The notes beneath the pieces were generated by a model. It was given only the letters and a program-made list of their open reading frames with translations, was not told the origin of the DNA and made no database searches. Position numbers and translations under genes: made by a program. Below are positions 27,136 to 34,876 of a DNA stretch of 52,555 nucleotides, one piece after another. The stretch covers positions 1 through 52,555 of the forward strand of contig CBFDDH010000017.1 of NCBI GenBank assembly GCA_965603515.1, given 5' to 3'. The stretch comes from JAUVZL01 sp965603515 (GTDB lineage: Bacteria; Hydrothermota; Tepidihabitantia; SM23-42). Numbering within the stretch: position 1 is the stretch's first letter; every line of letters begins with the position of its first letter.

Positions 27136-28401
27136 TTACCTAACCTTAACTACTTTCCTTGTTATCTTTCCATCGATTTCGATGAAATACACGCCTGGTT
27201 TAATCTTATCAGACATTACAACTCGCCCCATGATGTCGAAGACTTTACATTGTTTACCTTCGGGTAATTGAAGAGGTCCGCAGAAAATTGTTGACCCGAT
27301 GGTTGTATGTTTGTTAACATTGTTGACAACTGGTTTTTCCCATACACCTACAGGTCCATCAAGCCATGGAATAAAATCAACATAATCACTCACGGTGTCA
27401 CCTAAACCACCAGGATTGGAATCAGGATGATACGGACCAGTTAAGTCTCCCCACCAGTTGTATTCTGCATTGATAAAATAGGTATTCTGGTTATATACAG
27501 CGTAATCTGTGTTCTGAATTATGTTATTGTAATTTATGATTGGGTTTGCATTGGTAGCACAGACAACACCTACCCCCTGATTGCCTGATATAGCATTACT
27601 ATCTATCTGCGATGTTCCAAGACATAATATCCCGCCACCTCTATATTGACCAGTATTACTAGTAATAACATTACCGCGAATAATAGATGTACAATCTGTT
27701 CCCGTGAGAATACCACCTCCGCTTTCTGCAAAATTATCGGTGATTAGGTTTTCTAATATGAGTGGCGATGAAGTACCTTGGCAGTAGATTCCACCACCCG
27801 ATCCATTACCCGTGATTCCGCCAATACTATAATTGTCGACTATTGTATTATTATATATGATCGGTGATGATGAAATACAGTAGACACCGCCACATGTTCC
27901 GATTTCACCCGCTGCTCCATTGTGCAGGATTTCATTATTGATAATACTAGGATGCGAATAGTAACAAAGCACTCCAGCTGCATCTGCAAGGACAATCGAT
28001 CCATGTTCGTTATCACAGATTCTATTATGCTCTATAACAGGCGATGAATAATGCAAAGTAATACCGTAGCAAGCATGAGTGATTGTGAAACCAGAGATAA
28101 CAGTGGTTGTATCAACTGAGCTGTCGATGAAAATGACATCGTTTACATAAAGACCATAAGCGTCGATAACTGTGCTATCAGCACCCAACTCACTGAGAAG
28201 ATGAATCCCTTGAATCTGCGGCCATACGATATACTCGTTATATGTTCCTGGTCCAACTAATACAATATCATTATCAACACACGAATCCAACGCTGCCTGG
28301 ATTGAATTAAGTGTAGAATCTGGGTGCACATACCAGATAGTGCGATCTGCGAAAGTTAAGTTTAATGAAAGTAATAGTATTGCAGTTACTGCAAGTTTCA
28401 A
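27136..28401 (-). CDS. Secreted right-handed beta-helix (NosD-like) protein with C-terminal sorting-type domain
   Basis: 421 aa from a TTG start preceded by GAGGAG. A signal peptide covers about residues 1-18. The segment YVHPDSTLNSIQAALDSCVDNDIVLVGPGTYNE (quoted in parts; about 24-56) is the classic entry to a pectate-lyase-like/NosD parallel beta-helix. Repeated coils of the type PIIYNNTIVDN, GGGIYC and SIIRGNVITSN continue to about 340, with YNWWGDLTGPYHP near the end. A short sorting-type tail (GKQCKVFDIMGRVVMSDK, GVYFIEID) closes the protein. It is likely an extracellular adhesin or carbohydrate-binding protein; no catalytic residues were identified. Confidence 0.87.
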   Translation of the reverse strand: MKLAVTAILLLSLNLTFADRTIWYVHPDSTLNSIQAALDSCVDNDIVLVGPGTYNEYIVWPQIQGIHLLSELGADSTVIDAYGLYVNDVIFIDSSVDTTTVISGFTITHACYGITLHYSSPVIEHNRICDNEHGSIVLADAAGVLCYYSHPSIINNEILHNGAAGEIGTCGGVYCISSSPIIYNNTIVDNYSIGGITGNGSGGGIYCQGTSSPLILENLITDNFAESGGGILTGTDCTSIIRGNVITSNTGQYRGGGILCLGTSQIDSNAISGNQGVGVVCATNANPIINYNNIIQNTDYAVYNQNTYFINAEYNWWGDLTGPYHPDSNPGGLGDTVSDYVDFIPWLDGPVGVWEKPVVNNVNKHTTIGSTIFCGPLQLPEGKQCKVFDIMGRVVMSDKIKPGVYFIEIDGKITRKVVKVR

Positions 28402-28420
28402 ATCATTCTCCTCTGCAATA

Positions 28421-28448
28421 ATTATAAGAGCAATTTGAATATTGTCAA
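28421..28448 (-). promoter_or_regulatory. Promoter of the beta-helix gene
   Basis: Minus strand: TTGACA (28443-28448), 16-bp spacer, TATAAT (28421-28426). It is followed by a leader of about 13 nt that carries GAGGAG. Confidence 0.8.
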
Positions 28449-28450
28449 GG

Positions 28451-28469
28451 AGTCCGGGTAGCCCGGACT
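28451..28469. other. Palindrome adjoining the beta-helix promoter
   Basis: AGTCCGGG-TAG-CCCGGACT, 8-bp arms, 3 bp upstream of the -35 box. It is a possible operator or a snap-back repeat; there is no T-run. Confidence 0.4.
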
Positions 28470-28481
28470 GTTCACATTGAT

Positions 28482-28551
28482 TGTCATTGCGAGCCCGTTA
28501 AAGGCGGGCGTGGTTCCGTTTCACGAGAATCCTCGCAAAGCGGGACAATCT
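28482..28551. repeat. GTCATTGCGAG-type small interspersed palindromic element
   Basis: It starts TGTCATTGCGAG, ends CGGGACAATCTCA and contains inverted TTGCGAG (28487-28493) and CTCGCAA (28532-28538). The layout resembles the widespread short palindromic elements that begin GTCATTGCGAG and end CAATCTC in several bacterial phyla. Only one copy is in this window. Confidence 0.5.
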
Positions 28552-28637
28552 CATTATTTATCATCTCTGTCCCGCTCGGCGGGATCCGCGAATTACCTAT
28601 TGTTAAACTGCAAATATGAAAATTCGGGATAATCGAT

Positions 28638-28652
28638 CTCGCTGAAAGCGAG
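28638..28652 (-). terminator. Hairpin directly 3' of tRNA-Thr
   Basis: CTCGCT-TTC-AGCGAG on the minus strand, one base after the tRNA. No T-run follows, so it may be a trailer-processing signal or a weak terminator. Confidence 0.4.
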
Positions 28653-28653
28653 A

Positions 28654-28726
28654 AGCCAGCGTCCGGATTCGAACCGGAGACCTGCTGTTTACGAAACAGC
28701 TGCTCTGCCGACTGAGCTACGCTGGC
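28654..28726 (-). tRNA. tRNA-Thr (anticodon CGT)
   Basis: 73 nt. The cloverleaf closes cleanly: acceptor GCCAGCG/CGCTGGC, D stem GCTC/GAGC, anticodon stem GCTGT/ACAGC around loop TTCGTAA (anticodon CGT, reading ACG), T arm TCCGG-TTCGAAT-CCGGA. CCA is not encoded. Its own promoter lies directly upstream. Confidence 0.95.
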
Positions 28727-28734
28727 GTGTTTTC

Positions 28735-28763
28735 ATTATAATCTGGAAATCAAGTGTTGTCAA
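28735..28763 (-). promoter_or_regulatory. Promoter of tRNA-Thr
   Basis: Minus strand: TTGACA (28758-28763), 17-bp spacer, TATAAT (28735-28740). Only 8 bp separate the -10 box from the mature tRNA 5' end, so the primary transcript would carry a 1-3 nt leader. Confidence 0.8.
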
Positions 28764-29080
28764 CTGTGATCGTAATTCTCGACTACGCTCGAACAATAAC
28801 ATAGCCACCCTCGTGTTATTACACCCTCCCCTTTATCCCCTCCCTTCAAGGGAGGGGAATAGCTTATGTTTATCTTTTCCTTCCAGGGAAAACGGTTTTT
28901 GTTTAGGGAGAGAATAATTTTCCTTTCATTAGTATCTGTTATAAGTAAAAAATGATTTTCTTTTCACTGCATCTAGAATCCAGTATCTAGTATCTGTTTT
29001 TTTGGTTTCTTCAGTTTATTTGGTTTATTTAGTTACCCTCATACTCCGGTACACCGATACTCCGATACTATCCTTTCCGG
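28764..29080. other. Gene-free spacer with palindrome and word repeats
   Basis: No coding frame or RNA gene seen. It contains an 8-bp-stem palindrome CCCCTCCC-TTCAA-GGGAGGGG (28837-28857). Iterated words follow, such as TCTAGAATCCAGTATCTAG and ATACTCCGGTACACCGATAC, from about 28970 to the promoter at 29081. Confidence 0.5.
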
Positions 29081-29108
29081 TTGACTTATCACTTTTTTTC
29101 AATACTCT
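29081..29108 (+). promoter_or_regulatory. Leaderless-type promoter of the G1P dehydrogenase gene
   Basis: TTGACT (29081-29086), 16-bp spacer, TACTCT (29103-29108), 5 bp to the ATG at 29114. The in-frame TTG at 29081 is the -35 box, not a start codon. Confidence 0.7.
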
Positions 29109-29113
29109 TATGC

Positions 29114-30172
29114 ATGGCAAAACCATTAAAAATTGACCTGCCAGCTTTCTTCGAAGCCGGTGAACACAAAACACTAACTCTATGTAAAATCCTCAAAGCG
29201 CACGACTTGAAGTTCAACCATGTTCTACTGCTCGGTGATCATAGAACCTTCTTGATCGGCGGCGGGCCGATTTCCAAGAGTTTTGAAGACGGAAGTATTG
29301 AAGTCTTCAAATATCTCATATCGAATAGTGATGAACCGAATGTAGCAGCCGTCGAGAATATCATTAAGGGGAAAAAACCTGATCTGGTAATTGGTTTTGG
29401 CGGCGGTAAGGTTCTGGATGTCGCTAAGCTTGCGGCTGGTAACTGCAATATAAAATACATAAGTGTCCCCACAACATTATCAAATGATGGTATCTCTTCC
29501 CCGGTCGCAGTGATCACTGACAAAAATAAAATACCAGCAAGCCACATTACCAAAGCGCCCTGCGGCGTGGTCGTTGATACAAACATAATCAAACAGGCAC
29601 CGACAAGACACATCAAGGCCGGTGTAGGCGATCTGATATCCAATCTCTCGGCGGTATTTGATGCTCGTCTGGCCCAAGCAAAAGGTCAAGAAAAAACCAT
29701 TGATACTGCTCTTTCCCTGGCTGAAGCCGGTGCTTTTAAACTTCTCGAATCCAAAGCGGAATCGGTTAAGGACGATGAGTTCCTTCTGATCCTCACTCAG
29801 GGATTGATCAAAAGCGGTTTTGCGATGTGCATTGTGGGTTCATCAAGACCAGCCAGTGGTAGCGAACACAAAATCAGCCATTCCATTGATTATCTTTACT
29901 CTCCCAGGAAAAACCTGCACGGTGAACAAGCTGGTATTGCGACTTTGTTCACCATGGTTCTACAAGAAAACGAACACCTTCAAAAAGTTAGGGCGCTTTA
30001 CGAACGGATTGCTTTTCCGCACGCTCTGAAGAAACTCCATATCAATTCTGATCAATTCGTAAAAGCAGTCGTGAACGCTACAAAAATCAGACCGGAAAGG
30101 TATACAATCTTGGAAGAAAAAAAATTATCTGCAGCAGACATCCAGGAAGCATTACACAAAGCAAAACTATAA
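29114..30172 (+). CDS. sn-glycerol-1-phosphate dehydrogenase, archaeal EgsA-like
   Basis: 352 aa. An NAD(P)-binding segment GFGGGKVLDVAKLAA (about 93-107) is followed by ISVPTTLSNDGISSP, the signature stretch of G1P dehydrogenases. The metal ligands are in place: Asp in GVGDLISNL (about 176), His in SRPASGSEHKISH (about 252-264) and His in NLHGEQAGI (about 279). The family reduces dihydroxyacetone phosphate to sn-glycerol-1-phosphate, the archaeal-stereochemistry lipid backbone; bacterial AraM makes the same product. The SGSEH wording is closer to archaeal EgsA than to AraM (from memory). No other ether-lipid gene is in the window. The start is set by the promoter at 29081. Confidence 0.87.
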   Translation: MAKPLKIDLPAFFEAGEHKTLTLCKILKAHDLKFNHVLLLGDHRTFLIGGGPISKSFEDGSIEVFKYLISNSDEPNVAAVENIIKGKKPDLVIGFGGGKVLDVAKLAAGNCNIKYISVPTTLSNDGISSPVAVITDKNKIPASHITKAPCGVVVDTNIIKQAPTRHIKAGVGDLISNLSAVFDARLAQAKGQEKTIDTALSLAEAGAFKLLESKAESVKDDEFLLILTQGLIKSGFAMCIVGSSRPASGSEHKISHSIDYLYSPRKNLHGEQAGIATLFTMVLQENEHLQKVRALYERIAFPHALKKLHINSDQFVKAVVNATKIRPERYTILEEKKLSAADIQEALHKAKL

Positions 30173-30288
30173 AAACAGATACTAGTTAGTAAGTAATAGA
30201 GTAATTAAGTTATTCAGTCATTAGAAACCGCGCGCAGCGTATCTCCAATCCGCCATTAGCCATAAGCTATTAGCCATAAGCCACGTAG
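30173..30288. repeat. Spacer of iterated short words
   Basis: Imperfect repeats such as GTAAGTAATAGAGTAATTAA and TTAGCCATAAGCTATTAGCC. No gene seen. Words related to GAGTAATTAAGTTATT recur at 12416 and 44084. Confidence 0.55.
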
Positions 30289-30316
30289 TTGACACATGTT
30301 CTTTTTTGACTAATAT
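30289..30316 (+). promoter_or_regulatory. Leaderless-type promoter
   Basis: TTGACA (30289-30294), 16-bp spacer, TAATAT (30311-30316). The ATG at 30323 lies 6 bp on. The ATG at 30317 touches the -10 box and would lie upstream of the transcript start. Confidence 0.7.
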
Positions 30317-30322
30317 ATGACA

Positions 30323-31966
30323 ATGAAGAGGTTGTATTGCTTACTGATCGTTCTCATCGCCATCTCCTGTGCTACTTTCGCATCTGAAGCGACACAAACA
30401 GATGGCGCTAAGGTCACTTCTGTGGAGATCGCAGCGATCTATGAAAAAGGCAATGCCCTTTTTAAAATAAAGGAATACGAGAAAGCTATTACTGAGTTAA
30501 CTGTGATCATTGACAAACACAAGAAGAGTGCTGCTTATGAACCAGCCTTATATATAGTCGCCTTTTCTAATTATAAATTAGATAGATTCAAGAAAGCAGC
30601 CCAACTCGGCGAGATGTTACTAAAGGAATTCCCAAATTCTCAGTATTTGCTGAATGTAATCTCCCTTGTTGGCGAATCGTTTTTCAAACTGGGTGAAGAC
30701 TACAAAGCAGCTTACTATCTAACCAAATATCATACGCAGACTGAAGATACCACGGCGCAGAACAGGGCATTCAAACGCATCATACATACCTTACCCAATC
30801 TTTCAATATCCCAACTGGAGAAACTACACCGTGCCCATATGGCCGATCCTCTTGATGAACACATTCTGTATTATCTTGCCCAGATCGAAGCGCGCGAGGG
30901 AAAGAAAAAAGAAGCAGAGCGTGATTTCAACCTCTTACTAAGACGGTTCCCCAAAACAAGATATACCTTCGAAGTAAAAGAATATCAAAGATTCATTGAC
31001 TTGGGTGAAGCAACCGGACGTGTCGGTATCCTGCTTCCCGTGACCGGCGAGTACGCGAATTTCGGAGAGAAGTTCCTTGAAGTTGTCAAATCGTTTGAAG
31101 ACAACAAAGAACTGCCCTTTTCCTTACATTATCTGGATACCAAATCCGACCCAATTGAAGCCACTTTGGCTGCATCAAAATTGATCACTGATATCCATGT
31201 CGATTTCATCATTGCACCGATACGATTGCTTGAAGCTTTTGGTGTTTGCGGTCTTGCTTTTGCCAAGGGTATTCCAGTGATCTTGCCGATGACTTCTGAG
31301 GCGCGGCTCGAAAAAATTCCACTCGTCATCACCACGGGCCAAAGCAATGAAGAACAGGCAAAGTGCGTCGCTCAGTATGCTATGTATGATTTGACTATTG
31401 ATCGATTTGCAGTTCTCTTCCCGGACGTAGCAAAATACCGTTCAGTTGCTCAAGCCTTTGCTGACGAGATCACAAGAAACCAACGCGAAATCGTTACCAT
31501 GGTAGGTTTTGACCCGGATTCAATAACTTTAAAATGGGAACTCAAGGCGATAAAAGACAAGGATCCAGAAGCGATATTCTTGCCTATGGATCGAGAAATG
31601 GTCATCAATACTACCCCGCAAATTGCGTATTACGGGTTGGAGCATGTGAAGATACTTGGTATAGAAACCTTCAAAGATGAGAAAGTAACCAGACTTGGTG
31701 AAAAATACGTTGAAGGCACGGTATTCGCGGCGGCATCGCCGATCGACAGCCTTTCCTTAAAAGAATTTGTAAGAGCAGGTTTTAAAGAAGATGACCTTTC
31801 AGCTAAATTCTACTATACGCTCTGGCGTCTAAAAGAACTGATGACTTATAATCGAAGCAATCTCCCTGAACAGATTTCAATGATGTTAAAAGGTCGAGAA
31901 GTCTTCAATATTTACACAATCAAAAATGGCGAATTTGTTAAATTAACGGAAATCTTAAAGCAATAA
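30323..31966 (+). CDS. TPR plus periplasmic-binding-fold lipoprotein-like protein (LpoA/PBP6-like)
   Basis: 547 aa. An N-terminal secretion signal (about 1-20) contains LIAISCATFA; the cysteine may be a lipidation site, but the lipobox is imperfect. TPR repeats follow (about 35-215: YEKGNALFKIKEYEKAI, YEPALYIVAFSNYKLDRFKKAA). A type-I periplasmic-binding domain (about 228-530) begins VGILLPVTGEYANFGEKF. This architecture matches LpoA-like activators of penicillin-binding proteins and orphan branched-chain amino-acid receptor-like proteins; which applies here is unclear. It is first in an operon with a small membrane protein, queG and a radical SAM gene. Confidence 0.8.
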   Translation: MKRLYCLLIVLIAISCATFASEATQTDGAKVTSVEIAAIYEKGNALFKIKEYEKAITELTVIIDKHKKSAAYEPALYIVAFSNYKLDRFKKAAQLGEMLLKEFPNSQYLLNVISLVGESFFKLGEDYKAAYYLTKYHTQTEDTTAQNRAFKRIIHTLPNLSISQLEKLHRAHMADPLDEHILYYLAQIEAREGKKKEAERDFNLLLRRFPKTRYTFEVKEYQRFIDLGEATGRVGILLPVTGEYANFGEKFLEVVKSFEDNKELPFSLHYLDTKSDPIEATLAASKLITDIHVDFIIAPIRLLEAFGVCGLAFAKGIPVILPMTSEARLEKIPLVITTGQSNEEQAKCVAQYAMYDLTIDRFAVLFPDVAKYRSVAQAFADEITRNQREIVTMVGFDPDSITLKWELKAIKDKDPEAIFLPMDREMVINTTPQIAYYGLEHVKILGIETFKDEKVTRLGEKYVEGTVFAAASPIDSLSLKEFVRAGFKEDDLSAKFYYTLWRLKELMTYNRSNLPEQISMMLKGREVFNIYTIKNGEFVKLTEILKQ

Positions 31967-31977
31967 AGGAGTTATGA

Positions 31978-32211
31978 ATGGCCAAAAAGGATAGAAAGGA
32001 GAAAAAGGAAAAAAAGGAGAAAAAAGAAAAAAAACAAGAACAGCTCATCGATGTAAAATTCAAGAGGAAAAATATTTTTTTCTTTGGCATTGGCGTTGTT
32101 CTAGTAATAATCGGTTTTATCCTCTTATCAATCGGTGATATTGTACTCGCCCCGATACTTCTCGTCCTCGGTTACTTAGTTTTCTTCCCGTTAGGCATTC
32201 TCTTAAAGTAG
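31978..32211 (+). CDS. Small membrane protein with lysine-rich N-terminus
   Basis: 77 aa. AAGGAG lies 6 bases before the ATG. Residues 2-21 are almost all Lys/Glu in (K/E) repeats. Two hydrophobic helices (about 32-52 and 55-75) follow with a short turn, as in DUF3098-like proteins of FCB bacteria. The low-complexity tail would lie in the cytoplasm by the positive-inside rule. Function unknown. It sits 11 bp after the LpoA-like gene and 28 bp before queG. Confidence 0.7.
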   Translation: MAKKDRKEKKEKKEKKEKKQEQLIDVKFKRKNIFFFGIGVVLVIIGFILLSIGDIVLAPILLVLGYLVFFPLGILLK

Positions 32212-32239
32212 CTTCAACCCATGAAACCCAGCTTCATTT

Positions 32240-33268
32240 GTGATTGAAGCCAAAGACATAAAGGATTTTGGACACCGCCTAGGTATCCATGACATCAAAA
32301 TAGCGACGACTGAGCCTTTTGACCAAGCGCTCGTAAAGTACAAGGAACAAAGAACCAACGGGCTGTTCACTGACCGTCGACACAGGCATCTTGAGAACCT
32401 CACACAGTTTTATGATGTAGGCATCGAATTTCCCAAAGCTAAGTCAATAATAGCCGCATGTCAATGCTATCTTACCGATGAAAAAACTGACCTCTCAGAA
32501 CCGGGTGATCCGCACGGTCTTATTGCCCGGTATACCTGGCGTAACCACTACCATGATTTGAAAAATAGGCTGCATGAACTGGCTCATTTCATAAAGGAAG
32601 AAACTGGCGCATCGTTTCGTGTCTATTCAAACGGCCCAGTAGCAGAAAAACCCATTGCCGTACGCAGCGGTATCGGTTATTACGGAAAACACAGCATCGT
32701 TATTAACCAGACATTTGGATCGTGGATTGTCCTTGGCGAGATCATAACTGATAGGGAATTCGAACCTGATAAACCACTTGATATTGACTGTGGTCAATGC
32801 AAACAATGTATCGATGCCTGTCCAACACATGCCATTGTTGCACCGTACATTTTAGACCGCCGCCGCTGTATTCAGGAAATAACAAACTGGTATGGCGTCC
32901 TGCCTAATGACATCGCGGAGGTTTGGGACAACCGATTATATGGTTGCACTGTATGTCAGGATGTGTGTCCAGTTAATTCAAAAGTGGCAGCGCACAGCCC
33001 TTCAACAAAACTCGGCAATGTCGGTACTTCAATATCACTGCTCGACATTCTCAATATGTCAGAAAGCGAATACCGAAAAAAATATCCAGACAATCAGATC
33101 ACTGCCCGCTGGATCAATTTCAAAGCGATACAAAGAAACGCCCTTGTGTGCCTTGGCAACATCAAAGACAAACAAACCCTGCCCATTCTGGAGCGATTCA
33201 GCAAATCTAACGATCGAGTCTTTGCAAAAACTGCACAGTGGGCCATTGGTAAAATAAAAAATGGCTAG
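32240..33268 (+). CDS. queG: Epoxyqueuosine reductase (QueG)
   Basis: 342 aa from a GTG. It shows the QueG core (KSIIAACQCYL, ARYTWRNHYHDLK, RSGIGYYGKHSIVIN). Two 4Fe-4S ferredoxin-type clusters follow: CGQCKQCIDACPTHAIVAP (about 193-211) and CTVCQDVCPVN (about 237-247). A C-terminal HEAT-like segment (about 275-342) is present. The enzyme is cobalamin-dependent and makes queuosine in tRNA from epoxyqueuosine, the last step of the pathway. The usual LDARRCISY is here LDRRRCIQEIT. It overlaps the radical SAM gene by 8 bp. No other queuosine gene is in the window. Confidence 0.92.
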   Translation: MIEAKDIKDFGHRLGIHDIKIATTEPFDQALVKYKEQRTNGLFTDRRHRHLENLTQFYDVGIEFPKAKSIIAACQCYLTDEKTDLSEPGDPHGLIARYTWRNHYHDLKNRLHELAHFIKEETGASFRVYSNGPVAEKPIAVRSGIGYYGKHSIVINQTFGSWIVLGEIITDREFEPDKPLDIDCGQCKQCIDACPTHAIVAPYILDRRRCIQEITNWYGVLPNDIAEVWDNRLYGCTVCQDVCPVNSKVAAHSPSTKLGNVGTSISLLDILNMSESEYRKKYPDNQITARWINFKAIQRNALVCLGNIKDKQTLPILERFSKSNDRVFAKTAQWAIGKIKNG

Positions 33269-34376
33269 TCTTGCGGAAAAAATAAGAAGCGTACTCATTA
33301 ACTATAAACAGGCACCGGCCATGATATGGCGTCGTTGCAGCGCAAACTTGAGTTATCGTTATTCAAACCTGGTAAACCACCAGGCTTCACCGCCCGAAGC
33401 CGTCAATTTCTATCCTACTGATCGCTGTAACCTGAAATGCTCTATGTGTTTTGAGCGTCTCCGTAAACCAAGGACTGAAATGAGAATAGCAGACTGGCAG
33501 AGAATAATAGATGAGCTGAAGAAATTCCAACCACGCATCCATCTCTCTGGTGGTGAACCCTTTTTGTATCCGCACATCATTGAACTGCTATCACACATCA
33601 AAGCAAGAAACCTCTTCTTGGCGATCACAACGAACGGCACTTTCTTGAACAAATACGCTAAGGATATCGTGGTCTCAAGGGTAAACAGAATCCATATTTC
33701 AATTGATGGTCCTGAAAAAGTACACGACCGAATCCGTGGTGTACCTGGAACTTTCAAGCGCACAATGGAGGGTCTCAAGAGAATAAAAGAACTGCGTAAA
33801 TCAAGTCGCTTGCCAGTTATCCGCATCAATTCCATGATCAATCTTACTGACCCAGCAGCCATGCAAGAAGTGATCAAAATCGCCTGTGATATTGATGCAG
33901 ACAGTGTCCAATTCCAACACCCTTTTTATATTGACCGCCAGAGTCTTACCAGCCACCGTTTCTTCCTACAAAAGAACCTCGGGATTGATTTAAATTACTG
34001 GCAAAATGCAGACATCGATTGCGATAAACCAAAAGATTTCGCTGACGCCATGGGTGTCATTCGTGATTTACAGGCAGAGCAAAGCATCCGAGTAAAAGTA
34101 TTTCCAGAATTCTCCGTTCAACAACTTCAAGCATATCATGGCGCAGCAAATAGTTTTCATGGGATATACCAGGGGAAATGCCGTGCCATGTGGAATACCG
34201 CAACGATACTGCCATCCGGAGATGTAGAGTCGTGTCCTGATTATATCATCGGCAATTGCAGACAATCTCCGTTCCTCACGCTCTGGAACAATAACAAAAT
34301 GAAAGACCTGCGCCAGCGCATACGGGGACATCAATTCTTCACGGTCTGTCGCAGTTGCTGTTTTTTTTATCAGTAG
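33261..34376 (+). CDS. Radical SAM protein with SPASM-like C-terminus
   Basis: 371 aa. The CxxxCxxC motif in PTDRCNLKCSMCFERLRKP (about 51-69) is followed by IHLSGGEPFLYP, ITTNGTFLNKYA and HISIDGP. This is the plan of peptide- or cofactor-modifying and MoaA/PqqE-like enzymes. The C-terminal part has SPASM/twitch-like cysteines (GKCRAMWNTATILPSGDVESCPDYIIGNC...CRSCC) that could bind an auxiliary 4Fe-4S cluster. No precursor peptide was found next to it. The substrate is unknown. It overlaps queG by 8 bp, so the two are translated together. Confidence 0.85.
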   Translation: MASLAEKIRSVLINYKQAPAMIWRRCSANLSYRYSNLVNHQASPPEAVNFYPTDRCNLKCSMCFERLRKPRTEMRIADWQRIIDELKKFQPRIHLSGGEPFLYPHIIELLSHIKARNLFLAITTNGTFLNKYAKDIVVSRVNRIHISIDGPEKVHDRIRGVPGTFKRTMEGLKRIKELRKSSRLPVIRINSMINLTDPAAMQEVIKIACDIDADSVQFQHPFYIDRQSLTSHRFFLQKNLGIDLNYWQNADIDCDKPKDFADAMGVIRDLQAEQSIRVKVFPEFSVQQLQAYHGAANSFHGIYQGKCRAMWNTATILPSGDVESCPDYIIGNCRQSPFLTLWNNNKMKDLRQRIRGHQFFTVCRSCCFFYQ

Positions 34377-34396
34377 TGAGTTTTTTAAAACTCACT
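34375..34396 (+). terminator. Hairpin at the end of the queG/radical SAM operon
   Basis: AGTGAGTTTT-TT-AAAACTCACT, 10-bp arms, starting on the last base of the stop codon. It is likely a transcription end or mRNA 3' stabiliser; no long T-run follows. Confidence 0.5.
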
Positions 34397-34432
34397 CGAT
34401 TACAGTGATACCGGAAAGGATTACAGAGATAC

Positions 34433-34454
34433 AGCGAGTTCGAAGGAACTCGCT
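34433..34454 (+). other. 9-bp snap-back hairpin touching the next promoter
   Basis: AGCGAGTTC-GAAG-GAACTCGCT. Its last T is the first base of the -35 box at 34454. It may be an operator or an intergenic repeat. Confidence 0.45.
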
Positions 34455-34481
34455 TGACTTCAGACGATATCCTATTATAAT
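34454..34481 (+). promoter_or_regulatory. Leaderless-type promoter
   Basis: TTGACT (34454-34459), 16-bp spacer, TATAAT (34476-34481), 5 bp to the ATG at 34487. Confidence 0.8.
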
Positions 34482-34486
34482 CTTGC

Positions 34487-34831
34487 ATGATTGAAGAAAA
34501 TAAAAACGACAGCAATAAAGAAGAAGAAACAATGGAACAAAAGTCCAGTGATGATAAAGAAAAACAACCTCGTTTGCTTGATGAACCCATAAAAGTCATG
34601 GACTACGTCTACCTAACCCTGCTATCTTTAGAAGCTAAAGCATGGGCATACCTAGACCTTGTCGCTCACCCTGAAACGCAAAAACACAAAAAGGATCTAA
34701 ATGAAGCCAAACTTGCCATTGATGCTATAGATGCCCTATACAAATCCGTTGAAGAGCAGTTAGACTCCGAACAGAAAAAGGATGTTCAGACTCGACTCAC
34801 AAACCTCCGCTTGAATTTCGCAAAAGAATAA
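34487..34831 (+). CDS. DUF1844-like small protein
   Basis: 114 aa. An acidic, disordered N-terminal third (about 1-35) is followed by VMDYVYLTLLSLEAKAWAYL (about 37-56) and helices ending in AKLAIDAIDALYKSVEEQL, the layout of DUF1844 proteins found near translation genes in many phyla. Function unknown. No Shine-Dalgarno; the ATG lies 5 bp after the -10 box. Its 3' end and stop codon form one arm of a 13-bp hairpin. The DUF2723-like gene follows after 45 bp. Confidence 0.75.
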   Translation: MIEENKNDSNKEEETMEQKSSDDKEKQPRLLDEPIKVMDYVYLTLLSLEAKAWAYLDLVAHPETQKHKKDLNEAKLAIDAIDALYKSVEEQLDSEQKKDVQTRLTNLRLNFAKE

Positions 34832-34855
34832 CTTTGTCAGAGAAGTTATTCTTTT
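34822..34855 (+). terminator. 13-bp hairpin spanning the DUF1844 stop codon
   Basis: AAAAGAATAACTT, 8-nt loop, AAGTTATTCTTTT, ending in four T. The left arm is coding sequence. A second hairpin, CTCGCT...AGCGAG (34856-34876), follows and ends one base before the next ATG. Confidence 0.6.
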
Positions 34856-34876
34856 CTCGCTCTCCGGCGTAGCGAG

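Noticed and set aside
28482..28860. CRISPR array
   Set aside because: Repeats are single palindromes of different sequence with no regular spacing.
28764..29080. A second RNA gene or small protein in the tRNA spacer
   Set aside because: No cloverleaf, no open frame with a start signal; the content is palindromes and word repeats.
29081..29113. TTG at 29081 as start of the G1P dehydrogenase
   Set aside because: It is the -35 hexamer of the promoter; the ATG at 29114 follows the -10 box.
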